DNA of 64,000 nt from Rhodovulum sp. MB263 (GCF_002073975.1 NZ_CP020384.1:2542001-2606000); one strand, 5' to 3'. Counted from the first letter of the stretch, positions 9,027 through 18,282 are shown. Translations and numbers: made by a program. The notes: generated by a model not told the origin, from the sequence alone.

Positions 9027-9887
9027 ATGACCCGAACCGTCTATGTGAACGGCGACTACCTGCCCGAGACCGAAGCCCGCGTCTCGATCTTCGACCGCGG
9101 CTTTCTGTTCGCCGATGGCGTCTATGAGGTCGCGAGCGTGGTCGACGGCAAGCTTCTCGACTTCCATGCCCATGCCGCGCGGCTGCAGCGCTCGCTGGCC
9201 GAGCTCGAGCTGCGGTCGCCCGTCGACATGGACGAGTTGCTGAAGATCCACCGCGAGCTGATCGCGCGGAATGGCGTCGATCAGGGCATGGTCTACATGC
9301 AGATCACCCGGGGCGCGCCCGACGACCGCGACTTCCACTTCCCCGATCCGGAAAAGGTCGCGCCGAGCCTCGTGATGTTCACCCAGTCGAAACAGATCGT
9401 CGAAAGCAAGACCGCCGAGACCGGCATCAAGGTGATTTCGATCGACGACCTGCGCTGGGCGCGGCGCGACATCAAGACGGTGCAGCTTCTGTACGCGTCG
9501 ATGGCGAAGATGGCCGCCGAGAAGGCCGGGGCCGACGATGCCTGGATGGTCGAGGACGGCTTCGTCACCGAGGGCAGCTCGAACAACGCCTATATCGTGA
9601 AGAACGGCAAGATCATCACCCGCCAGCTCGGCACCGAGATCCTTCCCGGCATCACCCGCGCCGCGGTGCTGAAATTCGCAGCCGAGGCACAGATGGTAAT
9701 CGAGGAACGCGCCTTCACCATCGAGGAAGCCAAGCAGGCCGACGAAGCCTTCTTCACCTCGGCCTCGGCCTTCGTGATGCCTGTGGTGTCGGTCGACGGG
9801 GTCAGCCTCGGCGACGGCCTGCCGGGCCCGGTCTCGCGCCGGCTGCGCGAGATCTATCTCGAAGAGGCGATGAAGACCGCGATCTGA
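9027..9887 (+). CDS. dat: D-amino-acid transaminase (class IV PLP)
   Basis: A 286-residue fold-type IV aminotransferase. The Schiff-base lysine is K150 in RRDIKTVQLL, E182 in TEGSSNN should contact the PLP ring nitrogen, and the start MTRTVYVNGDYLPETEARVS with IFDRGFLFADGVYEV is typical. RDIK followed by QLL favours D-amino-acid transaminase over branched-chain aminotransferase or 4-amino-4-deoxychorismate lyase. It would move amino groups from D-amino acids to 2-oxoglutarate, giving D-glutamate for dgcN/dgcA. AAAAAGGA precedes the ATG. A 63-base gap separates it from dgcA and a clear terminator follows. Confidence 0.85.
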   Translation: MTRTVYVNGDYLPETEARVSIFDRGFLFADGVYEVASVVDGKLLDFHAHAARLQRSLAELELRSPVDMDELLKIHRELIARNGVDQGMVYMQITRGAPDDRDFHFPDPEKVAPSLVMFTQSKQIVESKTAETGIKVISIDDLRWARRDIKTVQLLYASMAKMAAEKAGADDAWMVEDGFVTEGSSNNAYIVKNGKIITRQLGTEILPGITRAAVLKFAAEAQMVIEERAFTIEEAKQADEAFFTSASAFVMPVVSVDGVSLGDGLPGPVSRRLREIYLEEAMKTAI

Positions 9888-9914
9888 GGCGACGCCCGGA
9901 CGATCCATCATGCC

Positions 9915-9941
9915 GGCCCGGGCCCTCCGCCCGGGCCTTTT
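9915..9941 (+). terminator. Intrinsic terminator of the dgcN-dgcA-dat operon
   Basis: GGCCCGGG (9915-9922) pairs with CCCGGGCC (9930-9937) across a 7-base loop, followed at once by TTTT. It lies 28 bases past the dat stop and ends the operon before the convergent gene. Confidence 0.75.
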
Positions 9942-9981
9942 CCTTGCCGGGGGCCTTGCCGGGATCCCTGACAGGGGGACC

Positions 9982-11004
9982 CTAGCCCGAGAGCGGCTTG
10001 CCCAGCTCGACCCAGATCGGCCGGTGATCGCTCGGCCGCTGGGTCCGGGCCGTGCCCGTCCCGTCCAGTTCTGCCTCATAGGCGTCATGCGCGATCCCGG
10101 CCGCGCGCACCCGGGGCACAAGCCCGGGCGAGATCGCGAAATGGTCCAGCAGCAAGGGCCGGTCGGGCACCTCGTCGACGAAGTCGTCGAACCGCGCGGT
10201 GAAGAGTGCCGCGGGCGGCACATGGGCCAGCAGCGGGTGGTGAAAGATCAGCCCCGGCATGAAGGTCGAGCCCAGCACGATATCGGCCACGTTATGCGTG
10301 AGATAGCTGCGCTCGAAGAAATCCGTCCCGGGCCCGTCATTCCAGTCGCCGGTGACGAGGATCCGCACCTCCGGATCCTCGGCGACCAGGGCGTCGAGAT
10401 AGGCGCGCAGTCGGAAGCCCTCGGCCGAAATGCGCCGCCGGGCCAGCAATGCCGCCACCACGAATTCCTGCCGCCGCGCCGGATCGCGCCAGAGCGCCGC
10501 GCCGCCATGGACATATTTCGACTTGGTATGCAGCACCACGACCCGGACCGGCGCGCCGCCCACCGGGTCGATATCGACCACCAGCGGCAGCCGGGTGAAC
10601 TCGTAGCCCTCCAGCAGCATGTCGCCATTGACATCGGCCGCCCAGGGCTCGCTCAGCGCCCGCGTCGCGGCATCGGTCGCGCGCTCGATGGCGCGCACCA
10701 GCCCGTCGCGGCGGCGCAGCACGTAAAGCTTCTGCGCGCCCCCGTCCGACCCGATCAGCGCCTCATAGCGCGGCCCGTCAGCGTCGGACAGAAACTCTTC
10801 GAGAAACAGCGCCATCTCGGCCTCGGCGCTGGGGCCTTCCTGCAGACAGAGCAGGTCGGGCGCCAGCGCGTCGATCACGGCGGCAGCCTTCCGGGCACAA
10901 GTCCGCGCCTCGTCGGGCGAAAGCTCGCCCGAGCCCCAGCGCGGCCGGGCATTGCCGGAAAACCACCTGTTCATCCATTCGAGATTCCAGTCGACGATCT
11001 TCAT
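9982..11004 (-). CDS. Endonuclease/exonuclease/phosphatase-fold protein
   Basis: A 340-residue member of the EEP (DNase I-like) superfamily. Visible motifs are the opening VDWNLEWMNRWF (Asn metal site), LLCLQEGP with the metal-binding Glu, VLHTKSKY, VTGDWNDGPGTD and the C-terminal SDHRPIWVEL with the catalytic Asp-His. Such proteins hydrolyse phosphodiesters of nucleic acids, phosphoinositides or sphingolipids. No signal peptide is visible, so it is probably cytoplasmic. Its substrate cannot be assigned. It is a single gene, convergent with the D-glutamate operon. Confidence 0.8.
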   Translation of the reverse strand: MKIVDWNLEWMNRWFSGNARPRWGSGELSPDEARTCARKAAAVIDALAPDLLCLQEGPSAEAEMALFLEEFLSDADGPRYEALIGSDGGAQKLYVLRRRDGLVRAIERATDAATRALSEPWAADVNGDMLLEGYEFTRLPLVVDIDPVGGAPVRVVVLHTKSKYVHGGAALWRDPARRQEFVVAALLARRRISAEGFRLRAYLDALVAEDPEVRILVTGDWNDGPGTDFFERSYLTHNVADIVLGSTFMPGLIFHHPLLAHVPPAALFTARFDDFVDEVPDRPLLLDHFAISPGLVPRVRAAGIAHDAYEAELDGTGTARTQRPSDHRPIWVELGKPLSG

Positions 11005-11074
11005 GCCCGCCTCCCCCTGCGGCCGATGACCCGGGGGAAGTCTAGCACAGCTGCGCGACGCGCGGGTGATGCGA

Positions 11075-13618
11075 TCAGAACCGCTCGAGCAGGCGCCTTA
11101 GATAGTCGAGCTCGAGATCGGGGCGGTTCTGCTCGCCCGAGCGGCGGCGGATCTCGTCCAGCAGATCGCGGGCACGACGGTAGACATCCTCGCCCTGCAG
11201 CAGGCTGTCCTCTGTTCCGAGCTGCCCGGTCGAGCCCGGCGCCCGTCCCAGCGGATCGCGGCGCTCGCCGCCCGCATCGGCCCGGCCCATGCCCTGTCCG
11301 TCCGTTCCGTCGCGCTGGCGGTTCTGCGCCAGCGCCTCGCCCAGATTGCGCATGCCCTCGCGCAGCGCCTCCATCGCCTCGGCCTGATCGTTGAGCGCCC
11401 CGGCCAGGTCATCGTCGCGCAGCGACCGCTCGGCCTTGTCCATCGCGCGGCCTGCCCGATCCAGCGCCTCGCGCGTTCCCTCGCTCTGGGGCGAGGCGCC
11501 AAGCCCGGGCAGGTTCTGCCGCTGACGCTCCAGCTCGCGGCGCAGCGCCTCCTGACGCTCGGCCAGGCCCTGCTGCCCGCCCCGATCGCCCTGGCCCGGA
11601 CCGGCCCCGTCCTGTTCGCGCTGGCCCTCTCCGCGCTGGCCCTGTCCGCCCTCGCCCTGCCCCTGCTGGCCGGGGTTGAACTGTTCCTGCAGGTCGCGGA
11701 AGGCATCGTCGGACAGGCCCTGCTGATCGCGCAGGGTCTCGGCCAGCCCCTCCATCGCCTGCTGGCCCGGATTGTCCCCGCCCGGGCCCTGGGTGACCTG
11801 CATGTTCTCCATCATCTGCTGGAGCATCTGCAGAAGCTGCTGGGCCTCCGCCATCCGGCCCTCTTCCATCAGCTGCTGCAACCGGTCGAGCATCTGCTGA
11901 AGCTGATCGCCGGTGATCTCCTGCGTCTCGCCATTCTGCGCCTGCTGCTGACCGTTATCCTGCTGCTGTTCGGCAAGCTGGCGCATGTAATCCCGCGTCG
12001 CCTCGCGCAGCTCCTCCATGAGCAGGGCGATCTCGGCATCGCTGGCCCCGTTCCGCATCGCCTCGGCCAGCCGCTCCTGCGCCCGGCGCAGCCGCTCGGC
12101 AGCATCCGAAAGATCGCCATCCTCGATCAGGACCGCGATATCCCACAGCGCCCCGGCCAGCTCGGTCTGGGCTTCGGGCGGCAGCGCGGCGGCCGCTCTC
12201 TCGAGCCTGCGGATCGCGACCCGCAATTGCAGATAGGCGCGTTCGCTGCGGAAGATTTCCTCGGGCCGGTAACTGATGGCGCGCAGGATCTGCGCCACCT
12301 CGGGCGCGTTCGAGCGCGCCCAGAGCAGCGCCTGGCGCTGTTCGACGATGGCACGGGCGAGCGGGTCGAAAAAGCGCCGGCCCGGCAGAACCATCTCGGC
12401 AGGCGCCGAGACCCCACGCTGGCCCAGCGCATCCTCGACGGCCAACTCCACCCGCACCGGCAGCCCGGCCCAGGGATGTTGCGACAGGTTCTCGACAAGG
12501 GTTTCCGTGAATTGCCGCCGGTCGCCCGAAATCGGCATCGGCAGGTCAAGCACCAGCGGCTCGCGCGGATCGGGCTCGGCGGCAAGGCCATAGCGACGGG
12601 AGACCCGGTCCGGATCGAGCGTGATCCTGGCCTCGCCCGCCGTCACGCCGTAATCGTCGCTGGCCGAGAAGGGCTGCCGCATCTCACCATCGGCCGTCAC
12701 CTCCATCTCGCCGGTCAGCCGCACCTCGGGCCGGATATCGGGGCTAAGAACGATCTGCCAGGACCGCCCGCCATCGCCGTCGATCCCGACCCGCCCATCG
12801 CGGATCACCTCGAAGCTCTGGGCCATGGCATCGGTCCCGGCGGGCACCGCGGCCTCGCCCTCGGCGCCGGGTTCCCTGCCCGAGACCGTCTCTGTCACAC
12901 CCAGCGCCCCGACCTTCCCGTAGAGCCGCAGCGTGACGCGGCTGCCCTGCGGCACCGCCAGCCGGGTCTCGGCAATGTCGTTGAGATAGATCGCGGGCCT
13001 TGCGGTATAGGCCGGAGGCTCGATCCAGCCCTCCCAGCTCGGGCCCGAGGCCAGCGCCGGGCCACCCCTGCCCAGATCGGCCACGCTCGCCACCCGCAGG
13101 AAGGACCCGAAGATCAGCGCGACGGTGAAGGCGATCAGCGCGACATGTCGCAGCCCATAGGGATCGCGCGAGGACAGGCGCAGATCGGGGGCCACCGCGC
13201 GCGCGGCCCGCGCTCGCGCCGCCATGCGGGTGACATGGGCGCGCCAGACCGCCTCGGAGGCCGGATCGCCCGCGCCGATGGCCTGGATGTCGGAAAGTGC
13301 CGAGATCGGCCGGCCGGGCAGGCTTCGGTCGAGCCGGTCGAGCGCCTCGGCCCGTCCGGGGCGGCGGAAGCCGCGCAGCCCGTAGGCCAGAGCGCCCAGT
13401 AGAGCCGCCATCAGCGCCCCGCCAATCGCGACAGCTGCGGCCTGGGACAGCAGGTCATGGGCGCCGAAGGCCAGCGCCGCGACCACCAGCAGCACGAGGC
13501 TCGCCAGCGGCCAGAAGGCCCTGCACAGACGCTCGGCCAGAAGGCCCGCCCAGGTCAGGCGCAGCGGCCAGCGAAGCTCGGCGAGCGTGTCGTCGGGGCG
13601 CGGCGTGCTGTCGGTCAT
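11075..13618 (-). CDS. TIGR02302 family protein (DUF4175), Q-rich membrane protein
   Basis: An 847-residue protein with two N-terminal membrane segments (about 37-57 and 62-82) and another near 157-175. A large periplasmic-like beta domain follows, then a long alpha-helical, low-complexity Q/G/E-rich stretch (about 560-720). This is the layout of the alphaproteobacterial TIGR02302 family, whose function is unknown. It is the last gene of the argH-lysA run, 37 bases after lysA. The glutamine-rich heptad-like pattern (LQQMLDRLQQLMEE) suggests coiled coil. An envelope-structural role is possible but unproven. Confidence 0.75.
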   Translation of the reverse strand: MTDSTPRPDDTLAELRWPLRLTWAGLLAERLCRAFWPLASLVLLVVAALAFGAHDLLSQAAAVAIGGALMAALLGALAYGLRGFRRPGRAEALDRLDRSLPGRPISALSDIQAIGAGDPASEAVWRAHVTRMAARARAARAVAPDLRLSSRDPYGLRHVALIAFTVALIFGSFLRVASVADLGRGGPALASGPSWEGWIEPPAYTARPAIYLNDIAETRLAVPQGSRVTLRLYGKVGALGVTETVSGREPGAEGEAAVPAGTDAMAQSFEVIRDGRVGIDGDGGRSWQIVLSPDIRPEVRLTGEMEVTADGEMRQPFSASDDYGVTAGEARITLDPDRVSRRYGLAAEPDPREPLVLDLPMPISGDRRQFTETLVENLSQHPWAGLPVRVELAVEDALGQRGVSAPAEMVLPGRRFFDPLARAIVEQRQALLWARSNAPEVAQILRAISYRPEEIFRSERAYLQLRVAIRRLERAAAALPPEAQTELAGALWDIAVLIEDGDLSDAAERLRRAQERLAEAMRNGASDAEIALLMEELREATRDYMRQLAEQQQDNGQQQAQNGETQEITGDQLQQMLDRLQQLMEEGRMAEAQQLLQMLQQMMENMQVTQGPGGDNPGQQAMEGLAETLRDQQGLSDDAFRDLQEQFNPGQQGQGEGGQGQRGEGQREQDGAGPGQGDRGGQQGLAERQEALRRELERQRQNLPGLGASPQSEGTREALDRAGRAMDKAERSLRDDDLAGALNDQAEAMEALREGMRNLGEALAQNRQRDGTDGQGMGRADAGGERRDPLGRAPGSTGQLGTEDSLLQGEDVYRRARDLLDEIRRRSGEQNRPDLELDYLRRLLERF

Positions 13619-13655
13619 GCTCCCATCCGGCGGCGGACCCGGGCGGGGTGCCGGG

Positions 13656-14921
13656 TCACAACCATTCCGGGATGGTATCGCGGTTTATGATCTCGTCAAA
13701 GGAGGGCCGCTGGCGAATGACGGCGAAGTGATCTCCGCTGACCAGCACCTCGGGCACCAGGGGCCGGGTGTTGTATTCCGACGCCATCACCGCGCCGTAG
13801 GCCCCGGCCGAGCGGAAGGCGACCAGATCGCCCTCGGCCATCGGCGGCAGATCGCGCGCCTTGGCGAAGGTGTCGCCGGTCTCGCAGACCGGGCCGACGA
13901 CATCATGGGGGGCATAACCGATCCCGGCGGCGGGTTCGTTCAGCGGCACGATGTCGTGCCAGGCGCCATACATCGAGGGCCGGACCAGATCGTTCATCGC
14001 CGCATCGAGGATCAGGAAGGTCCGCCCCTCGCCCTCTTTCACATAGATCACCCGGCTGACCAGAACGCCCGCATTCCCGGCGATGAGCCGCCCGGGCTCG
14101 ATCTCGATCTCGACATCGAGATCGCCCAGCACGCGCCTGACCATGGCGCCGTATTCGACCGGCAGCGGCGGCGCGGCATTCGAGCGCTCATAGGGAATGC
14201 CGAGCCCCCCGCCCAGATCGAGCCGGCGGATGTCGTGGCCGTCGGCGCGCAGCAGCTTCGTCAGCTCTGCGACCTTGCCATAGGCCAGCTCGAAGGGGTC
14301 AAGCTCGGTCAGCTGGCTGCCGATATGGACGTCGATGCCCAGCACATCGAGCCCCGGCATCGCGGCGGCACGGGCATAGACCTCGCGGGCGCGGGCGATG
14401 GGAATGCCGAACTTGTTCTCGGACTTGCCGGTCGCGATCTTCTCATGGGTCTTCGCGTCGACATCGGGGTTCACCCGGACGGCGATGGGCGCGACCAGCC
14501 CCATCGCGCGCGCGACCTCGTCGAGCGCCGCCATCTCGGGCTCGGATTCGACGTTGAATTGGCGGATGCCGCCCTCGAGCGCCAGGCGCATCTCCTCGCG
14601 GGTCTTGCCGACGCCGGAAAAGACGATTCTCTCGCCCGGCACGCCCGCCGCGCGCGCCTTGCGGTACTCGCCCCCCGACACGACGTCGATGCCCGCACCG
14701 AGATCGCCCATCAGCTTGAGCACCGCGAGGTTCGAATTGGCCTTCATCGCATAGCAGACCAGATGGTCGGTGCCTGCCAGAGCCTCGTCGAAGAGACGGA
14801 AATGCCGGGTCAGCGTGGCCACGGAATAGCAGTAGAAGGGCGTGCCGACAGCGGCCGCGATCTCGCTCAGCGGCACGTCCTCGGCATGAAGCGCGCCGTC
14901 CCGGTACAGGAAATGGTCCAT
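13656..14921 (-). CDS. lysA: Diaminopimelate decarboxylase
   Basis: A 421-residue fold-type III PLP decarboxylase converting meso-diaminopimelate to L-lysine. The PLP lysine is K60 in CYAMKANSN; HIGSQ, the GGGLGIPY glycine loop and GPVCETGDTFAK (the catalytic Cys of the partner subunit) are all present. Length is normal. CGGAGA lies before the ATG. It follows the DUF2834 gene by 18 bases in an operon that starts with argH. Lysine and arginine biosynthesis genes are thus cotranscribed here, a conserved arrangement in related genomes. Confidence 0.95.
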   Translation of the reverse strand: MDHFLYRDGALHAEDVPLSEIAAAVGTPFYCYSVATLTRHFRLFDEALAGTDHLVCYAMKANSNLAVLKLMGDLGAGIDVVSGGEYRKARAAGVPGERIVFSGVGKTREEMRLALEGGIRQFNVESEPEMAALDEVARAMGLVAPIAVRVNPDVDAKTHEKIATGKSENKFGIPIARAREVYARAAAMPGLDVLGIDVHIGSQLTELDPFELAYGKVAELTKLLRADGHDIRRLDLGGGLGIPYERSNAAPPLPVEYGAMVRRVLGDLDVEIEIEPGRLIAGNAGVLVSRVIYVKEGEGRTFLILDAAMNDLVRPSMYGAWHDIVPLNEPAAGIGYAPHDVVGPVCETGDTFAKARDLPPMAEGDLVAFRSAGAYGAVMASEYNTRPLVPEVLVSGDHFAVIRQRPSFDEIINRDTIPEWL

Positions 14922-14939
14922 TCGGGTCTCCGGAGGGGC

Positions 14940-15263
14940 TCAGACGGCCTGCGAGGGCCGCGAGCGCAGGAAGATGTAAAGCGGCAGGGCGCAGGACAGG
15001 CCGATGCCGAAGGTCAGGGGGATGCAGACCAGCCCCAGCGCGTCGCGGCGCCGGGCGCTGTCGATCAGGATCCAGAGCGTCAGCGCGATGGCGCTGATGG
15101 TCAGATCCCAGGTCAGGCCCGTCGCGCTGTCATTGACATACCAGGCGTCGATCATCCCGCCCCAGTCCCAGTCATTGGCGATGATCCAGCGCATGAAATA
15201 GAACATCGGGTGGATCGCCCCCCAGATCGCCAGGGCAAGGAAGAGATAGCGCAGGTATTTCAT
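14940..15263 (-). CDS. DUF2834 family small membrane protein
   Basis: A 107-residue protein with three hydrophobic segments (about 4-24, 48-66 and 75-97) and the typical DUF2834 opening MKYLRYLFLALAIWGAIHPM. Its function is unknown. The ATG overlaps the stop of the preceding small lipoprotein gene by 4 bases, so translation is coupled. Longer in-frame extensions upstream would run through the lipoprotein gene and are not supported. Confidence 0.7.
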   Translation of the reverse strand: MKYLRYLFLALAIWGAIHPMFYFMRWIIANDWDWGGMIDAWYVNDSATGLTWDLTISAIALTLWILIDSARRRDALGLVCIPLTFGIGLSCALPLYIFLRSRPSQAV

Positions 15264-15442
15264 GGCCGGTTGCCCCTGACGACGCCCATTTCGGCGGTGC
15301 CGCTGACCGACAGGCCCGGTTCCGAAGGCGCTGGCTGGGGCCGTTCGGGCTTGCCCTCGATACCGCAACCGCCCAGCGCAACCAAAAGCGTCAGGGCAAA
15401 GGCCGCAAGGCCGCCCCGCCGCAAGATCCGATCAGAAGCCAA
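15260..15442 (-). CDS. lptM: Small LptM-like lipoprotein
   Basis: About 60 residues: a signal peptide ending in LLVALGGC (lipobox, acylated Cys near residue 26) followed by CGIEGKPERPQP, which resembles the CGxxGxPxxP block of LptM (YifL). LptM assists maturation of the LPS translocon LptD and is often encoded next to lysA/argH, as here. I chose the TTG at 15442 because GGGGAGG sits 8 bases before it; TTG codons at 15463 and 15424 are alternatives. It overlaps both neighbours. Identification rests on the short motif and position. Confidence 0.6.
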   Translation of the reverse strand: MASDRILRRGGLAAFALTLLVALGGCGIEGKPERPQPAPSEPGLSVSGTAEMGVVRGNRP

Positions 15443-15725
15443 GTCCCAGTCCTCCCCTACCAAGGATCACCCGCACCGGGGCGCCGCGCGGGCGAAGCCC
15501 GACCGAGGCGCCATCGGTGCCCACCCTAACAGCCGTGGTGCCGGTGTCCACGACCCGGGCCGAGGCCCGGGCCCCATTCGGCCCGGCCCCGACCGCGACA
15601 GGGCCGGCCGAGACCGCGCCGCTGACATCGCCCCGGTTCGACACCGCGACCCCGCCATGCGGCCGGGCGCAGGCCGACAGCGCCAGAAGCGCAAGGCCCG
15701 CGGCGAATGTCGCGCCGCGTCTCAT
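15432..15725 (-). CDS. Hypothetical lipoprotein
   Basis: A 97-residue protein with a lipoprotein signal peptide ending LLALSAC (Cys near residue 19). The rest is low in complexity and rich in G, V, A and R ([18 protein letters not shown]), and could form short beta repeats. I do not recognise a family. Its ATG overlaps the argH stop by 4 bases and its end overlaps the next lipoprotein gene by 11, so it is a coupled member of the argH-lysA operon and probably a real gene. Confidence 0.6.
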   Translation of the reverse strand: MRRGATFAAGLALLALSACARPHGGVAVSNRGDVSGAVSAGPVAVGAGPNGARASARVVDTGTTAVRVGTDGASVGLRPRGAPVRVILGRGGLGLGF

Positions 15726-17125
15726 CCCAGCCGCTCCTTCCAGCGGGCGATCTGGGCCCGGACCTGATCAGGCGCGGTGCCGCCATAGCTCATCCGGCTC
15801 GCCACCGAATTATGCACGCCCAGCACACCGAACACGTCCTCGCGGATGCCCTCATGCACCGACTGCATGTCGGCGAGCGAGAGATCGGGCAGATCGCAGC
15901 CCTTCTTCTCGGCCATGGCGACCAGCGTGCCGGTGACGTGATGGGCCTCGCGGAAGGGCAGGCCCAGCTCGCGCACCAGCCAGTCCGCAAGATCGGTCGC
16001 GGTCGAGAAGCCGCTGGCGGCAGCCGCCTCCAGCGCGGGCCGGTTCGCGGTCATGTCGCGCACCATGCCCTCCATCGCAGCGAGCGCCAGCATCAGGTTG
16101 TCGGCCGCATCGAAGACCTGTTCCTTGTCCTCCTGCATGTCCTTGGAATAGGCCAAGGGCAGCCCCTTCATCACCGTCATCAGCGCGACATTGGCGCCGA
16201 AGATCCGGCCGATCTTGGCCCGGATCAGCTCGGCCGCATCGGGGTTTTTCTTCTGCGGCATGATCGAGGAACCGGTCGAGAACCGGTCCGACAATGCAAC
16301 GAAACGGAACTGCGCCGAGGACCAGATCACCAGCTCTTCGGCGAAGCGCGACAGATGCATCGCGCAGATCGAGGCGTGGCCGAGGAATTCCAGCGCGAAG
16401 TCACGGTCCGAGACCGCATCGAGCGAATTGGCCATCGGCCGGGCAAAGCCCAGCGCCTTTGCGGTCATGTGCCGGTCGATGGGGAAGGAGGTGCCGGCCA
16501 GCGCCGCGGCCCCCAGCGGGCTTTCATTCATCCGCTCGCGCGCATCGGTGAAGCGCGACATATCGCGGGAGAACATCTCGACATAGGCCATCATGTGATG
16601 GCCCCAGGTCACCGGCTGGGCGGTCTGCAGATGGGTGAAGCCCGGCATCACCCAGTCCGCCCCCGCCTCGGCCTGGGCCAGAAGCGCCCGGATCAGCCGC
16701 CCGATCCCGTCGATCGCCGCGTCGGCCTGGTCGCGCACCCAAAGCCGGAAATCGGTCGCGACCTGGTCGTTGCGCGAGCGCGCGGTATGCAGCCGCCCGG
16801 CAGGTTCGCCGACGATCTCCTTCAGCCGCGCCTCGACATTCATGTGGATGTCTTCAAGCGCCGTCGAAAAGGCGAAGCTGCCGCCCTCGATCTCTGACAA
16901 GACCGTGAGCAGGCCTTCCCGGATCGTCTCGGCATCCGTAACGGTGAGGATACCGGTTTCCGCCAGCATGGCGGCATGAGCGCGCGAGCCCGCGATATCC
17001 TGAGGCGCAAGGCGCTTGTCGAACGAGATCGAGGCATTTATCGCCTCCATGATCGCGTCCGGCCCGGCAGCGAAACGCCCGCCCCACATGGCGTTAGAAC
17101 GGTTCTGGGTCTGGTCTTTTGTCAT
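15722..17125 (-). CDS. argH: Argininosuccinate lyase
   Basis: A 467-residue member of the fumarase/aspartase superfamily performing the last step of arginine synthesis. The signature [12 protein letters not shown] is present near residue 280, along with [12 protein letters not shown] and [16 protein letters not shown]. The ATG at 17125 ([10 protein letters not shown]) is preceded by AGGGGG; an earlier in-frame start would overlap the divergent tlpA. It heads an operon with two lipoproteins, DUF2834, lysA and the TIGR02302 gene. Only 25 bases separate it from tlpA, so the divergent promoters must overlap coding sequence. Confidence 0.96.
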   Translation of the reverse strand: MTKDQTQNRSNAMWGGRFAAGPDAIMEAINASISFDKRLAPQDIAGSRAHAAMLAETGILTVTDAETIREGLLTVLSEIEGGSFAFSTALEDIHMNVEARLKEIVGEPAGRLHTARSRNDQVATDFRLWVRDQADAAIDGIGRLIRALLAQAEAGADWVMPGFTHLQTAQPVTWGHHMMAYVEMFSRDMSRFTDARERMNESPLGAAALAGTSFPIDRHMTAKALGFARPMANSLDAVSDRDFALEFLGHASICAMHLSRFAEELVIWSSAQFRFVALSDRFSTGSSIMPQKKNPDAAELIRAKIGRIFGANVALMTVMKGLPLAYSKDMQEDKEQVFDAADNLMLALAAMEGMVRDMTANRPALEAAAASGFSTATDLADWLVRELGLPFREAHHVTGTLVAMAEKKGCDLPDLSLADMQSVHEGIREDVFGVLGVHNSVASRMSYGGTAPDQVRAQIARWKERLG

Positions 17126-17150
17126 CGGCTGGCCCCCTTCGGAGGGAAAC

Positions 17151-17708
17151 ATGATCTTAAGGTCGCTCGTCCTCTACATCGCCCTCGGGCTCTGTGCAAA
17201 CGCGGCTCCTGCCGCCGACCTCGCCACGCTCGAGGCGATGCGCGAGGGCAGCATGAAGAAACTGGTGCTCCACAGCGAACCGCAGGCCCTGCCCGAGGCC
17301 GTGCTGCTGGACGAGACCGATGCCGAGCGCAGCCTCGGCGAATATCGCGGCCGCTGGGTGGTGCTGAATTTCTGGGGCACCTGGTGCCCGCCCTGCCTGG
17401 CCGAGATGCCGACGCTCGACAGCCTCGCCGCGAGCATGGGCAGCGAACGGTTCGCCGTCGTCACCGTGGCCACCGGGCGCAACCCGCCGCAGGCCATCGA
17501 CCGGTTTTTCGAGGACAAGCAGATCGCCCATCTGCCGAAATGGCGCGACCGCTCGTCCGGGCTTGCGCGGCAGATGGGAATCATCGGCCTGCCGGTGACG
17601 GTGATCCTCGACCCCGAGGGCCGCGAGATCGGCCGCCTGATGGGCGAGGCCGACTGGAACAGCCCCGGGACGAAGGCGCTGCTGGGACGCCTGATCGAGG
17701 GGTCGTGA
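17151..17708 (+). CDS. tlpA: TlpA-type periplasmic thiol-disulfide oxidoreductase
   Basis: A 185-residue thioredoxin-fold protein with an N-terminal signal or anchor (about residues 2-22) and the redox motif WCPPC (Cys 79 and 82). The cis-proline loop appears as GLPVTVILD. Such proteins reduce cytochrome c or copper-chaperone cysteines in the periplasm. GGAGGG stands before the ATG. It is divergent from argH, an arrangement also seen around tlpA in other alphaproteobacteria. The exact redox partner is unknown; a CcmG-like role is an alternative. Confidence 0.83.
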   Translation: MILRSLVLYIALGLCANAAPAADLATLEAMREGSMKKLVLHSEPQALPEAVLLDETDAERSLGEYRGRWVVLNFWGTWCPPCLAEMPTLDSLAASMGSERFAVVTVATGRNPPQAIDRFFEDKQIAHLPKWRDRSSGLARQMGIIGLPVTVILDPEGREIGRLMGEADWNSPGTKALLGRLIEGS

Positions 17709-17712
17709 ACGC

Positions 17713-18282
17713 TCATCCCAGTGCGGCCACCTCGGCATGGCGCGGGCAGCTCACCATATGGTCGTTGACCATGCCCACCGCCTGCATGAAGGCATAGGCG
17801 ATGGTCGGGCCGCAGAACTTGAACCCGTCCGCCTTCAGCGCCTTCGACATCGCCTGCGAGCGCGGCGTCTGCACCGGCACCTCGGCCATGCTGGCAAAGC
17901 TGTTCTGCAAGGGCGCGCCATCGACGAAGCGCCACAGATAGTCCGTAAACCCCTCGCGCGCCTCGATCTCGCACCAGGCCCGGGCATTGCCGATGGTCGC
18001 CTCGATCTTGCCGCGATGCCGCACGATCCCCGGATCGGCCAGCAGCCGCGCCACATCGGCCTCGCCCCAGCCCGCGATCGCCTCCGGATCGAAGGCCGCG
18101 AAAGCGGCGCGGAACCCCTCGCGCTTGCGCAGGATGGTCAGCCAGGACAGCCCGGCCTGGAAGCCGTCGAGAATCAGCTTCTCGAACAGCGCGCGCGAGT
18201 CGTATTCGGGAACGCCCCATTCCGTGTCATGATACGTGACGTAAATCGGCTCGCTGCCGCACCAACTACACCGCTCGGCCAT
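17713..18282 (-). CDS. tag: DNA-3-methyladenine glycosylase I
   Basis: A 189-residue Tag enzyme that removes 3-methyladenine from alkylated DNA. It has the Zn-site Cys near the start (RCSWCG) and the C-terminal NDHMVSCPRH, plus YHDTEWG with the catalytic-pocket Glu and DGFKFCGPTIAYAFMQA. AAGGGAAAC precedes the ATG. A LexA-type box lies 57-71 bases upstream of the start, so SOS control is likely. It converges on tlpA with 4 bases between the stops. Confidence 0.93.
   Translation of the reverse strand: MAERCSWCGSEPIYVTYHDTEWGVPEYDSRALFEKLILDGFQAGLSWLTILRKREGFRAAFAAFDPEAIAGWGEADVARLLADPGIVRHRGKIEATIGNARAWCEIEAREGFTDYLWRFVDGAPLQNSFASMAEVPVQTPRSQAMSKALKADGFKFCGPTIAYAFMQAVGMVNDHMVSCPRHAEVAALG

Noticed and set aside
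6765-10223. An 1152-codon open frame antisense to dgcN-dgcA-dat
   Set aside because: It is the mirror of three well-supported genes. Its translation is rich in G, H, R and D without any domain, as usual for antisense frames in GC-rich DNA.
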